DNA of 46,002 nucleotides from Bacilli bacterium (GCA_024408085.1 JAKSVH010000008.1:1-46002); one strand, 5' to 3'. Positions 15,959 to 24,018 are shown, counted from the first letter of the stretch. Program-made: numbers and translations. The notes: generated by a model not told the origin, from the sequence alone.

Positions 15959-16470
15959 TATTTTTTCTCCTCCTCGATAGGTTTTACATCGACTGTTTTA
16001 ACACCATTTTTTGGTGGAATGCAAACTAGGATAATTCCAACAATACCAGTAACAATAAATAATGCACCGATAACGAAAATTATCCAATCAGCGCCTTCAC
16101 GGTAGCCAATTAAGAAACCACCGAGTACAGCGCTTAAAACGGAAGATACAACACTACGTGCATCCTCGTTTTGAACTGAAGTAATAAAGCCTAAAATACC
16201 AGAAAGTAACATTAATACACCAAAAATGATGAATGGTACGTTAGGCCAGACCCATGCAGCAACAACAATAAATACGCCTATTGCTGCAAGAACTAAACCA
16301 GAGATAAATCTTTTTGAAAAGCATGCGAAAACGCCTCCAAAAACGATAAGACCCCCTATTATTGTGAATAAAACTTGAAATAATGAGATACCTAAGCAGC
16401 AAAATAAAACACCAGTAACAATAGCACTAGCAAGAACTGCTAACTTAGTTTTCTTTGAAATTGGTTGCAT
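15958..16470 (-). CDS. DUF308-like membrane protein
   Basis: A 170-residue protein with about six hydrophobic segments and small Gly/Ala-rich helices, ending in a charged tail ([10 protein letters not shown]). The repeated short helix hairpins ([52 protein letters not shown]) match the DUF308/HdeD type of repeat protein. Function is unknown; HdeD of enteric bacteria is linked to acid resistance. It is coupled to rubrerythrin by a TAATG overlap and follows the 218-residue gene by 11 bases, so stress protection is a reasonable guess. Confidence 0.8.
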   Translation of the reverse strand: MQPISKKTKLAVLASAIVTGVLFCCLGISLFQVLFTIIGGLIVFGGVFACFSKRFISGLVLAAIGVFIVVAAWVWPNVPFIIFGVLMLLSGILGFITSVQNEDARSVVSSVLSAVLGGFLIGYREGADWIIFVIGALFIVTGIVGIILVCIPPKNGVKTVDVKPIEEEKK

Positions 16471-16481
16471 ATAATACCTCC

Positions 16482-17138
16482 CTATTGCTTAGCTTTGCTA
16501 AATGTAATTTCAGCAAGCGCTAATTGACCCGCATTCATAATATCTACACGTTTTGAGTGGCCAGAAACAACAAATGTATCAACGCTAGACCAAACAAACA
16601 TCCATGAAATAATCAAGGTTAATTCGTTAATAACTTCTATTTGCTTAAAGCTTAAATCTGCGAATGCATATGCAATTGCAAAGTGAACAGCAAGCATAAG
16701 TAAACCAATAGCAGCTAAAATAAAACCGAATATCATACTTCTATGGTGTTCATAACGAATGTCTTCATATTGAAGATGATAATGACGGGTAACACATTTT
16801 TTAATTTTGTCTTTTAAATCTTCTGAATACTTTCCGCCATCATCAAAGTTAATAACTACAGGAATTTCTGCTCTTAAGTAGAATACTTGTGTATCTATGT
16901 AGTCATAAATATCTGGATCCATACGTTTTTCGTAAGAGAAAACTGAGAATGGGGAATCAAGTTTAGTTAAATCAACATTAACGTAAGCTTTTCCGTCATC
17001 TTTAATTAAAGAATCTTCATAACGAAGAGAATAACGGTACTTTTTGGAATACAAGTCATTAAGTCTATGATTAAAATCACGAACTTGAGTTCTTACTTCT
17101 TTTCTTTTTTCTTTATTTCTTCTTCCAAAAATGCCCAT
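16482..17138 (-). CDS. Hypothetical protein with two membrane helices
   Basis: I do not recognise a family. The 218 residues start with a basic soluble region (MGIFGRRNKEKRKEVR), continue with a soluble domain of about 140 residues (DLTKLDSPFSVFSYEKRMD...), then two membrane helices at about 138-160 and 175-195, and a short tail. It lies 3 bases after the 172-residue membrane protein and 11 before the DUF308-like gene, giving a four-gene operon that ends in rubrerythrin. Confidence 0.75.
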   Translation of the reverse strand: MGIFGRRNKEKRKEVRTQVRDFNHRLNDLYSKKYRYSLRYEDSLIKDDGKAYVNVDLTKLDSPFSVFSYEKRMDPDIYDYIDTQVFYLRAEIPVVINFDDGGKYSEDLKDKIKKCVTRHYHLQYEDIRYEHHRSMIFGFILAAIGLLMLAVHFAIAYAFADLSFKQIEVINELTLIISWMFVWSSVDTFVVSGHSKRVDIMNAGQLALAEITFSKAKQ

Positions 17139-17141
17139 TAT

Positions 17142-17642
17142 TTACTCCCTTTCAATAAATTTTATATCAGTTTTAAACGGTAGCCATGTTGCAAATAAAA
17201 GCAATATAGCACCACATGTTGATGAAATTGCAGATACAACTGGTCCCGCACCGTTTCTTAATAAATTAGACTCGCCAAAGTAATTGATAGATAAAAACAA
17301 TTCCTTAGTGAGAAGAACACATAAAACGCAAAGGAACAAAATAATTGCGAGAACAGTATTAATCACTTTAAGATTAGCAGACCACTTCTGTTTAAATGAT
17401 TCAACAATTAAAAAAATCGCAATGACTAGAGGTATAACAAATCCAAAGACCGGAATAATTGTGCCTTTATAAACGACATAGCCTCCAGATTTTTCACCCA
17501 AATATGCGTTTACTCTGTAATTAATCCAAGTACCATTTATTGAGTCATAAATTTTAAGTGAGTTTGCAAAAAGGGCAATAAACGCAATAATTGCAAACAA
17601 TGCCGCTAAATATATAATAATATTTCTCACATATTGTCTCAT
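17142..17642 (-). CDS. Four-helix membrane protein, first gene of the rubrerythrin operon
   Basis: The start at 17642 (MRQYVRNIIIYL) is preferred over the ATG at 17660, because a TATAAT box lies at 17655-17650, inside the longer reading frame and 7 bases before this ATG. The 166 residues contain about four transmembrane helices with a short extracellular Gly/Tyr loop (YLGEKSGGYVVYKG). No family is recognised. It is divergently transcribed from the gene at 17720. Confidence 0.7.
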   Translation of the reverse strand: MRQYVRNIIIYLAALFAIIAFIALFANSLKIYDSINGTWINYRVNAYLGEKSGGYVVYKGTIIPVFGFVIPLVIAIFLIVESFKQKWSANLKVINTVLAIILFLCVLCVLLTKELFLSINYFGESNLLRNGAGPVVSAISSTCGAILLLFATWLPFKTDIKFIERE

Positions 17643-17649
17643 GATTATT

Positions 17650-17655
17650 ATTATA
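17650..17655 (-). promoter_or_regulatory. -10 box of the rubrerythrin operon (leaderless)
   Basis: A perfect TATAAT on the minus strand, 7 bases before the ATG at 17642, with a weak -35 TTTAAA 17 bases upstream. The start codon would be at or next to the transcription start. Confidence 0.55.
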
Positions 17656-17706
17656 CACAAGAAAACTTGGTTTTTAAATAAAAAAACCTAATTAAATTGA
17701 TAGGTA

Positions 17707-17712
17707 TATAAT
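17707..17712 (+). promoter_or_regulatory. -10 box of the 106-residue gene (leaderless)
   Basis: A perfect TATAAT 7 bases before the ATG at 17720, with no Shine-Dalgarno. It faces away from the promoter at 17650-17655. Confidence 0.55.
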
Positions 17713-17719
17713 TATATTT

Positions 17720-18040
17720 ATGAAAAAAGCGTTTAAAGTCATTAACACACTAACAAATTCAGTTGTTTTTCTTTACGGTCTTTATATTTCTGTTTTATTT
17801 ATTGGTTTAGTGATTGGGCACTTTACAGGAGATTCAGGAAAAGAAGCCGGTAATGGAGGGTTCTTTATCGTTCTTGACCTTTTTGCTATTGGTGGAGCCG
17901 CTATTAATTTTATTCCAAATGCTGTTGGCTTTTTTAAGTTCAAAGGAAAATACCTAACAGTTACATTTATTATTTCTTTAGTGCTGCTTTTTATATCGAT
18001 TGCAACTTGGATAGCAGCATACTTACTTCTTAAGTTCTAA
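17720..18040 (+). CDS. Small three-helix membrane protein
   Basis: The 106-residue protein has three hydrophobic helices: about 12-32, 48-72 (IVLDLFAIGGAAINFIPNAVG) and 80-105. A short polar loop (HFTGDSGKEAGNGG) follows the first. It has no recognised domain. It is a single plus-strand gene with its own -10 box and a shared terminator. Confidence 0.7.
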   Translation: MKKAFKVINTLTNSVVFLYGLYISVLFIGLVIGHFTGDSGKEAGNGGFFIVLDLFAIGGAAINFIPNAVGFFKFKGKYLTVTFIISLVLLFISIATWIAAYLLLKF

Positions 18041-18041
18041 T

Positions 18042-18073
18042 AAAAAAGCCTGGATTTGAATTCCAGGCTTTTT
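18042..18073. terminator. Bidirectional terminator between convergent genes
   Basis: Stem AAAAAAGCCTGGA (18042-18054) / TCCAGGCTTTTTA (18062-18073), loop TTTGAAT. The A- and T-rich ends let it work for both strands. Confidence 0.88.
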
Positions 18074-18077
18074 AATT

Positions 18078-19238
18078 TTATAAATTAAGATCGTCGACTT
18101 CGTAGATAAGTTCAGCAATTTGCTTTTTGAATCTTTCGAGAAGTTCTGGATGATCTTTATACTTATCAAATCTATCAATAAGTTGAATGTAACAAAGGAT
18201 TCTACATTTTTTGATAACAAGTGCGACTTGATCATTTGTGTATCCATTACAGTACATTTCAATTGATCTATTGAAGAAATGGACTAAGTGTTCATGTTCA
18301 ATTCCAAAGAATTGCATACCATTGTCGTGATCAATTTCTTGATAACCGACATAGCTAGAATACATAAAACCAAGTTCAAAGATTGGAGAACCCATTGATA
18401 ATGTATCCATATCAATAATGAATGGATCTTCACCAATCATCATAACGTTTTTAATGTGGTAATCGCCATGAAGCATATGGTTATCTTCTTTAATTCCTTT
18501 AACTAAAGAGATAATTCTACTTCCGACATCTTTTGGAAGCATTGGTTGAATTTCTTTAGCCCAACCAAGGACTTCTTCTTTCTTATCAGATAATTCACCA
18601 GGTTTAAGTTCTGCAGAGTGAATAACTTTTAAAACATCGACTGATTGTTTTACATATTTGTCAATATTGCCAACATCTTTAATGATTCTTTCACAAAGCG
18701 TTTCAGCATCTAAAAGTTCAAATACAGAACCATAGAATTCACCAACTTTAACAATGTCCATTGGAATTGCTGTTGGAACACCTAAAACGAAAGCTTTTCT
18801 TGCGAGTTCTCTTTCATTTTCAATTCTATCTAAGGTCATTGCGTGTGAATAAACCTTAACGATTGTGTCTTTGGAAAGTCTATAAATGGTTCCATAATAA
18901 CCATGACCAATGACTTTGCAACCTTCAACGGAGACTTCTCTCATCTTTTTAGAAATCTTCATCATTTCGGTGAAACCAGTCATTTGGAAAATGTCATAAG
19001 ATTCAGGAGTTGCATCGACAATTTCTGTGTCTTTACATGTTTTCTTAATCTTTAAGATTACTCTTAATCCAGCACTTGAAATGTACTCAAGATAAGAGCA
19101 ATCAATTCTAACTGCTTTTGCATTCGCAACGTCATTAATAACTGCTGCTTCGAATTCTGGTGCGTTATTAGCATCAACTTTGCCAATAACTTTAATGCTT
19201 AATATGCCACCATCTAATACGTTTTTAATGATATCCAT
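18078..19238 (-). CDS. STAS domain fused to an APH-type kinase
   Basis: The 386 residues join two modules. Residues 1-100 form a STAS domain with the switch sequence EYISSAGLRV (Ser55 at the phosphorylation position), very like the 99-residue STAS protein at 13807. Residues 105-386 form an aminoglycoside/choline-kinase-like fold: Gly-rich loop GHGYYGTIY, Lys128 in TIVKVY, catalytic HGDYHIKNVM and the metal motif IDMDTLSMG. The substrate is unknown; sugar, choline or protein targets are all possible. The kinase could be controlled through STAS phosphorylation by the partner-switch proteins at 12065-14106, which is inference. The Shine-Dalgarno is GAGGAAG. Confidence 0.9.
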   Translation of the reverse strand: MDIIKNVLDGGILSIKVIGKVDANNAPEFEAAVINDVANAKAVRIDCSYLEYISSAGLRVILKIKKTCKDTEIVDATPESYDIFQMTGFTEMMKISKKMREVSVEGCKVIGHGYYGTIYRLSKDTIVKVYSHAMTLDRIENERELARKAFVLGVPTAIPMDIVKVGEFYGSVFELLDAETLCERIIKDVGNIDKYVKQSVDVLKVIHSAELKPGELSDKKEEVLGWAKEIQPMLPKDVGSRIISLVKGIKEDNHMLHGDYHIKNVMMIGEDPFIIDMDTLSMGSPIFELGFMYSSYVGYQEIDHDNGMQFFGIEHEHLVHFFNRSIEMYCNGYTNDQVALVIKKCRILCYIQLIDRFDKYKDHPELLERFKKQIAELIYEVDDLNL

Positions 19239-19255
19239 AAAATCTACTTCCTCAA

Positions 19256-20005
19256 TTAGTGGTGATTAATTGTTTGAATATTGATAGCATTTGTAACTTT
19301 TTCAAGTTCAACCTTCACTACTTCAAGATTGAAATCGTCTTTCTTTGAGCTTGGAGAAAGTTTAAATGTTGTTTCAATGCAATTATCTGCACCATTATTA
19401 ACGATTTGGCTAGAGACTTCGCTAATGATGTAATCGTGCTCTTTTGCATAAGCAAGAAGCTTAGTCATAACTGGTTCGCTATCTTTAGCAAGAACAATGA
19501 ATTGTGGAGCACCTTTTGTAACAGCTGTTTCAAGCTTACGGAATACAATAAGAACAACCATAACAATGAATGTTGCAGCAACTGCAAGAATAAAGTTCAT
19601 TGAACCACATGCAAGACCAACAGCCATAACAAGCCATACAGTACCAGCAGTAGTTAATCCTTTAATACCGCCTTGGAAATGAATAACACATCCAGCACCT
19701 AAGAAGCCAACACCAGTAATAATGCCTGCTGCTAAACGAGCAACGTCGCGTTTTTCGCTAAATGCTGCTGGGAATCCATAGATAGACAAAATCATGATGA
19801 TACAAGAACCAACACCGACCAACATATGTGTTCTTAAACCAGCACTACGTCCTCTTTTTTCTCTTTCAAGGCCGATCATACCACATAAAACAACACAAAG
19901 GATTAAAGCGATAGCACAAAGGATTAAATTTCCCCATGGCCAATCTCCGCCTAATCCAAAGTTGTTATTGAAATATTCGGCTAATTTTTGATCTATAGTT
20001 GTCAT
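19256..20005 (-). CDS. MgtC/SapB family membrane protein
   Basis: The 249 residues show the MgtC family core: GMIGLEREKRGRSAGLRTHMLVGVG, then helices with LAAGIITGVGFLGAGCVI and GLTTAGTVWLVMAVGLACG. A soluble C-terminal domain of about 80 residues (FIVLAKDSEPVMTKLLAYAKE...) is of the ACT-like type seen in longer members. MgtC relatives act in Mg2+ homeostasis or modulate the F-type ATP synthase; which applies here is not clear. It lies 17 bases before the STAS-APH gene and is probably co-transcribed with it. No M-box riboswitch is visible in the 125-base upstream gap. Confidence 0.93.
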   Translation of the reverse strand: MTTIDQKLAEYFNNNFGLGGDWPWGNLILCAIALILCVVLCGMIGLEREKRGRSAGLRTHMLVGVGSCIIMILSIYGFPAAFSEKRDVARLAAGIITGVGFLGAGCVIHFQGGIKGLTTAGTVWLVMAVGLACGSMNFILAVAATFIVMVVLIVFRKLETAVTKGAPQFIVLAKDSEPVMTKLLAYAKEHDYIISEVSSQIVNNGADNCIETTFKLSPSSKKDDFNLEVVKVELEKVTNAINIQTINHH

Positions 20006-20097
20006 AAAATTAATCTCCTAACGTATAAATTATAATACAAATCAAAGATTTATCAATCTTCTTTGCAATTATTTTAAATACGTAAAAATATAATAAA

Positions 20098-20119
20098 AAA
20101 GCTCCCGAATGAGAGCTTT
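20098..20119 (-). terminator. Terminator after the DUF2188 gene
   Basis: Stem AAAGCTC (20098-20104) / GAGCTTT (20113-20119), followed on the minus strand by TTTTTTATTATATTTTT. Confidence 0.75.
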
Positions 20120-20130
20120 AATATTTTATA

Positions 20131-20505
20131 TTATTTGCTTTTAATTCTGCCTTTGTTTTGTCCCTTAGAATTGTGGACTAACATTTTGCCACCTTGGTTT
20201 GCAGCCATTTGTTTGGAATATTCCATAGCTTCTTTTTGGGTGTCAAATAATTTGATGACCTTTTCACCGCCAGCAAACTTAACAGCCCATTTGTTATCTT
20301 CTGGACGTTTTACAACGTGATAAACTCTTGTGCCTTCCTTGAGATCTGGCTTCTTGGCTGGTGCCTTTTTAGCAGGAGCAGCTTTCTTGGCTGGTGCAGC
20401 TTTCTTGGCTGGAGCTTTCTTGGCTGGTTCCTTCTTTACAGGTTTTGCCTTTGCTGATTTCTTTGGGGCCTCAATTTTTTCGGCTTTTTTCTTAAATAGC
20501 GACAT
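20131..20505 (-). CDS. Basic histone-tail-like protein with a DUF2188 domain
   Basis: The 124 residues fall in two parts. Residues 1-53 are Lys/Ala/Pro-rich with repeated PAKKA(A) units, like histone H1-type tails. Residues 58-120 are a DUF2188 domain (YHVVKRPEDNKWAVKFAGG, DTQKEAMEYSKQMAANQGGKMLVHNSKGQ), a small family of unknown function. The end is basic too (GRIKSK). Nucleic-acid binding is a fair inference from the tail; a nucleoid or RNA-binding role is not proven. AAGGAG precedes the ATG. It is monocistronic, just left of the TnpB element. Confidence 0.85.
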   Translation of the reverse strand: MSLFKKKAEKIEAPKKSAKAKPVKKEPAKKAPAKKAAPAKKAAPAKKAPAKKPDLKEGTRVYHVVKRPEDNKWAVKFAGGEKVIKLFDTQKEAMEYSKQMAANQGGKMLVHNSKGQNKGRIKSK

Positions 20506-20649
20506 AAATTTTCTCCTTGAACATTAATTATTTTATCAAAAATTATTAAATTTTCTACGTTTTATTTATCTAATTTAGCAAGAAGACTCCCACTTCAAGC
20601 TTGCTAAGTGGTGAGATGAATTGCAAAGAAAAAAAGTTAAAATAACACT

Positions 20650-20677
20650 ATCATTTCATTTGAAATGATAGTATAAT
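20650..20677 (+). promoter_or_regulatory. tnpB promoter with adjacent palindrome
   Basis: Arms TATCATTTCA and TGAAATGATA around a TT centre (about 20650-20671) abut a perfect -10 TATAAT (20672-20677). The ATG lies 6 bases further, so tnpB mRNA is predicted leaderless. The palindrome covers the space normally used by the -35 and spacer. Confidence 0.6.
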
Positions 20678-20683
20678 ATAAGT

Positions 20684-21832
20684 ATGGAAAAGAGAATCAA
20701 GAAAGCATATAAATTTCGAATCTATCCTAATTCTTCTCAAAAACAACAAATTGAGAAAACTTTAGGATGCGTTCGCCAAGTTTATAATGAATTTCTCGAA
20801 ATGTGCATTGAAAAATATGCAGAAGACCCTTCTTTTAAATTAAGGAAATTTGATTTAATTAAGATTCTTCCTGATTACAAAGAAGGATATGAATACTTAA
20901 AAGAAGTTGATAGTGTTGCTTTGCAACAAGCCGTAATTCATTTGCATTCTGCATATATTAATTTTTTTGAACATAAGGGTTCTTTTCCAAAATTCAAATC
21001 TAAAAGAAATGATCATAGCTACACAACTATGAAAATCAACAATAACATCCGCTTTGATGGCAATGAAATCCAAATTCCTAAATTAGGCAGAGTTAAGGTT
21101 GTAGTATCTCGTTTAATGTCTGAATCATTTTCTTTTACCACAGTCACTATCTCTAGAGTTGCAAATCAATATTATGTAACTCTTACTGGAGAAGAAGATA
21201 ATCCAAATGTTGAATTATTTGACACTTTAGAAAAATTAGATGTCAATAAATCAATTGGATTAGATTTTTCTTTAGCTCACCTTTATGTTGATAGCGAAGG
21301 TAATCATGCAGATATGCCAAAGTATCTTCAAAATGATTTGGAGAAGCTTGCAAAATTAACAAGAAAAGCTTCAAAATGCCAAAAAGGTAGCAAAAACTCG
21401 ATTAAATCTTGGCAAAAGGTTAGAAAACTTCAACTTCATATTTCTAATTCAAGAAAAGATTTTTTGCATAAAGAATCTAGAAAAATTGCAAACAAATATG
21501 ATTATGTTTTTGTGGAAAATTTAGACTTAAAATCAATGCAATCAAAAGACACTAAAATGAAGTTAGGAAGAAATGTATCTGATCGAGCATATGGAACCTT
21601 TGTTAATTTCCTAGATTACAAATTGAGATGGTTGGGAAAAGAGTTAATTAAGGTTGACAGGTATTTTCCATCTAGTAAAACTTGTAGTGATTGTGGCTAT
21701 ATCAACAACAATCTTGAGTTAAATGATAGAGATTGGATTTGTCCTATCTGTGGCAAAAAGCACGATAGAGATATAAATGCTGCAATCAATATCAAAAAAG
21801 AAGGAATTAGATTAGTACTTCAAAAACAATAG
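20684..21832 (+). CDS. tnpB: TnpB RNA-guided nuclease (IS605 OrfB family)
   Basis: The 382-residue protein looks intact. It has the usual N-terminus (KAYKFRIYPNSSQKQQIEKT), the RuvC residues Asp194 (IGLDFSLAHLYVD), Glu278 (YVFVENLDLKSM) and Asp363 (HDRDINAAINI), and the zinc ribbon C334/C337 and C353/C356. TnpB proteins cut DNA next to a transposon-associated motif using an omega RNA made from the element's right end, favouring retention of the element. All catalytic residues are present, so activity is plausible. Codon use is not clearly different from neighbours. Confidence 0.95.
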   Translation: MEKRIKKAYKFRIYPNSSQKQQIEKTLGCVRQVYNEFLEMCIEKYAEDPSFKLRKFDLIKILPDYKEGYEYLKEVDSVALQQAVIHLHSAYINFFEHKGSFPKFKSKRNDHSYTTMKINNNIRFDGNEIQIPKLGRVKVVVSRLMSESFSFTTVTISRVANQYYVTLTGEEDNPNVELFDTLEKLDVNKSIGLDFSLAHLYVDSEGNHADMPKYLQNDLEKLAKLTRKASKCQKGSKNSIKSWQKVRKLQLHISNSRKDFLHKESRKIANKYDYVFVENLDLKSMQSKDTKMKLGRNVSDRAYGTFVNFLDYKLRWLGKELIKVDRYFPSSKTCSDCGYINNNLELNDRDWICPICGKKHDRDINAAINIKKEGIRLVLQKQ

Positions 21833-21948
21833 TGGTATTCCACTAAACCGTAGGAACTACGGGGATAGCCTATCGATACTGAAACCCATAGGATTCTTGA
21901 GTAGGAATCCCCCATCTTCAAAACATTTTATGTTTAAGTGGGGGTAGT
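21790..21948 (+). ncRNA. Probable omega RNA / right-end structured RNA
   Basis: Directly after the tnpB stop there are consecutive small hairpins: GTGG-TATT-CCAC, CCGTAG-GAA-CTACGG, GATAG-C-CTATC, then the conserved-looking GGATTCTTGAGTAGGAATCC and the end hairpin at 21909-21944. This order resembles omega RNAs of TnpB elements. The guide would be the sequence right of the element end, beginning in nitroreductase. The 5' end is approximate and probably overlaps tnpB. Confidence 0.6.
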
Positions 21949-22461
21949 TCAATTTATGGCGATATTAATACCATCTTTGGCTTTAATTTGGATAACTGCT
22001 CCATCTTTTCTATAACCAAGAGCAACAGAGCCAACAACACGATGATTATCTGGAATGCCTAGGGATTTTCTAAGTTTTTTGGCTTCAGTTGTACTTAAAA
22101 GTTCATCGAATTGATTAATCCAACAAGAATCAATTTTAAGTGAGGTTGCTGCAACCATCATGTTTTCGATGATACATGAGCAATCTTGAGCGCAAAAAGC
22201 ATCTTCTTTTGGCGCATGAACTAGTACAATAGTACTAGCACCATACATAACGTCTCTATTCATTAAGCGTTTTGAGAGGTCTCTAATTTTGTTAATGTAG
22301 ACACCTTTTCTGACTGCTGTAATGTCAGCAATTTGGCGGTTGCAAGCACTTGGTGCTGCTTGGCCTGCTTCAAGAATCATTTGAAGCTTTTTAAGCGATA
22401 CTTTTTTGTCAGAATATTCTCTACAAGAGACACGATTTTTAATCGCATCAATTGCTTTCAT
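21949..22461 (-). CDS. Small nitroreductase-family flavoprotein, 3' end altered by the TnpB element
   Basis: The start is set at ATG 22461 (MKAIDAIKNRVSCREYSD), 2 bases after the isochorismatase stop; a TTG at 22476 would overlap that gene. The 170 residues carry the FMN-binding start RVSCREYS, AGQAAPSACNRQ, a Cys-rich middle (AQDCSCIIENMM) and the family end IPDNHRVVGSVALGY. Members reduce nitro compounds or quinones with NAD(P)H; the substrate is unknown. The stop TGA is formed by TCA of the TnpB right end, so the original C-terminus has been changed at its last residues. It is the last gene of the operon. Confidence 0.85.
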   Translation of the reverse strand: MKAIDAIKNRVSCREYSDKKVSLKKLQMILEAGQAAPSACNRQIADITAVRKGVYINKIRDLSKRLMNRDVMYGASTIVLVHAPKEDAFCAQDCSCIIENMMVAATSLKIDSCWINQFDELLSTTEAKKLRKSLGIPDNHRVVGSVALGYRKDGAVIQIKAKDGINIAIN

Positions 22462-22463
22462 AT

Positions 22464-23012
22464 TTATTTTTTCCAAGATGCGATAAATTCATCGCTTTTC
22501 ATAACTTTAGCACCATAGACCTCTTTGAGGTATTTAATGCCAATATTGTAGTCTTCTTCAGTGAATGCATCGGTACAATCGCTTGCAACTTCAACTTCAT
22601 AACCAAGTTGGAATGCGTCTGCGGCTGTATGTCTGCAGCACATATGAGCGTGTAAGCCAGTAATAATGACTGTATCAACGCCTAATTCTTTAAGTAATGC
22701 ATCCATACTTGTTTGGAAGAATCCAGAATAACGTTTCTTTGGTACAACAAAGTCAACTTTGGTATCAAGTTTTAATTCTGGGATAACTTCAGCACCTTTG
22801 GTGCCTTCAACAGCGTGTGGACCCCAAACTTTGAATTCTCTATCAATTTCTGGAGTGTGGCAGTCATTTGCGAAAATAACTGGTACACCTGCTTTTCTTG
22901 CTTCGTCTAAAAACTTGGCAAGATGTGGGACGATTGCTTTTCCTCTATCACATGCTAATGCACCAGTGACAAAGTCATTAAGCATATCAACAACAATAAT
23001 AGCTTCTTTCAT
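22464..23012 (-). CDS. Isochorismatase-family cysteine hydrolase (nicotinamidase-like)
   Basis: The 182 residues contain the family triad: Asp9 (VVDMLNDF), Lys92 (VVPKKRYSGF) and Cys125 (LHAHMCCRHTAADAF). NDCHTPE and FKVWGPHAVEGTKGAEVIPEL follow the pattern of nicotinamidase-like members. It probably hydrolyses an amide such as nicotinamide, but the substrate cannot be told from sequence. It lies 19 bases after the ABC permease, probably in the same operon. Confidence 0.9.
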   Translation of the reverse strand: MKEAIIVVDMLNDFVTGALACDRGKAIVPHLAKFLDEARKAGVPVIFANDCHTPEIDREFKVWGPHAVEGTKGAEVIPELKLDTKVDFVVPKKRYSGFFQTSMDALLKELGVDTVIITGLHAHMCCRHTAADAFQLGYEVEVASDCTDAFTEEDYNIGIKYLKEVYGAKVMKSDEFIASWKK

Positions 23013-23031
23013 ATATATGAATCTCCTTTAT

Positions 23032-24018
23032 TTAAAGTGGTAAATCTTTCTTTGTGAATTTAAAGCCGCCAATAAAAGCGAAAATTCCGCCAATACCGAC
23101 AAGGATAGCTAATTTCCATAACCAATCTAAGGTCATGACAACATTTTCAACACCATTTATAGCTTTGGCAAAGTTGCCCATGCCTTCCGTGTCAATAAGT
23201 GTATAAATAGTTAAATAGTTAAAGAAATCCATTGCTTGAACACCAACGCCAACAGAAACGAATACTTTGTTTCCAAATAAACCAAGGATACAACAAAGGA
23301 ATGCTAAAACACATGCGCCACCGCCGATTGTGACTGATTGGTTAGATTTATTAAACCAGCATGAAGCACCAAAGGCTACACCGGTTAAAGCAAACATAGC
23401 AATAAAGCTACCAAAGCAATATAAAACCGTTCTAAGTGCCATAGCACCAAATGGCAAATTAAGTGGTTTAGTAACGTACCAAGCAACAGCGCCTGAAATA
23501 AATGCACCTAAGAAAATAACAACGTACATTACGAATAATGAAGCAACCATAAAGAAATATTGAGTTCTAACTACTTTCTTACGGTTAGTTGGAGTTGAAA
23601 GAATGTAAGCCATTGAACCATCACTTACTTGAGCTGCGATAAGCTTATTACAAGTGATCATAACGTAAATCATAGGTAATAAGACACCTGCAATCTTATA
23701 AATAAGATCGTTCATGACCGAGTTCATATCAATCTGTGACATTGTTTGAATACGATTTAAGTTAAAGCCCATTTGGTCCAAAAGTCCTAAAATTTCAAAC
23801 CATGACATGTTTTCATCTTTAACGTAAATTGCAACTTTGTTCATGTTGATATTGGTAAAAATTTGTTTTGTGCCAACAACAAGGTTAATAATAACAAAGA
23901 TAGCCATTGAACCTATGGTGAGTGCTAACCACAAACCAAGGTTTGACTTAAGACTTTGTTTGAGCAAAGGTTTTGAAAAGAATTCTTTTTTCTTTTTAAC
24001 TTGATTAGTTGCTTCCAT
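23032..24018 (-). CDS. ABC-2 type transporter permease
   Basis: A 328-residue membrane protein with about six helices. Long first loop residues (FTNINMNKVAIYVKDENMSWFEILG) are extracellular, and the stretch ISTPTNRKKVVRTQYFFMV-like (AYILSTPTNRKKVVRTQ) is typical of ABC-2 exporters. Its start overlaps the end of the upstream ATPase by 14 bases, so they are translationally coupled. With two distinct ATPases and one permease, the transporter may use a heterodimer of ATPases. Substrate unknown. Confidence 0.88.
   Translation of the reverse strand: MEATNQVKKKKEFFSKPLLKQSLKSNLGLWLALTIGSMAIFVIINLVVGTKQIFTNINMNKVAIYVKDENMSWFEILGLLDQMGFNLNRIQTMSQIDMNSVMNDLIYKIAGVLLPMIYVMITCNKLIAAQVSDGSMAYILSTPTNRKKVVRTQYFFMVASLFVMYVVIFLGAFISGAVAWYVTKPLNLPFGAMALRTVLYCFGSFIAMFALTGVAFGASCWFNKSNQSVTIGGGACVLAFLCCILGLFGNKVFVSVGVGVQAMDFFNYLTIYTLIDTEGMGNFAKAINGVENVVMTLDWLWKLAILVGIGGIFAFIGGFKFTKKDLPL

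Larger units (their letters stand above)
20582..21951 (+). mobile_element. TnpB-only IS200/IS605-type element
   Basis: The left end carries an imperfect hairpin (20587-20615, CTCCCACTT...AAGTGGTGAG). Then come a palindrome-promoter, a complete tnpB, and a structured right end with hairpin CCCCCA (21909-21914) / TGGGGG (21939-21944) and the terminal GTAGTTCA. The two ends share CCCA-CTTCAA-type sequence, as expected for subterminal hairpins of this superfamily. There is no tnpA, so movement would need a transposase in trans. Boundaries are approximate; this class makes no target duplication. Confidence 0.85.

Noticed and set aside
20006-20130. M-box (Mg2+) riboswitch before mgtC
   Set aside because: The gap is 125 bases, AT-rich, and taken up by the terminator of the previous gene; no M-box-like structure was seen.
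20131-20527. Open frame on the plus strand over the DUF2188 gene (FLAGAAFLAGA-type repeats)
   Set aside because: It is the antisense of the PAKKA repeats; the minus-strand gene has a Shine-Dalgarno, terminator and a known domain.
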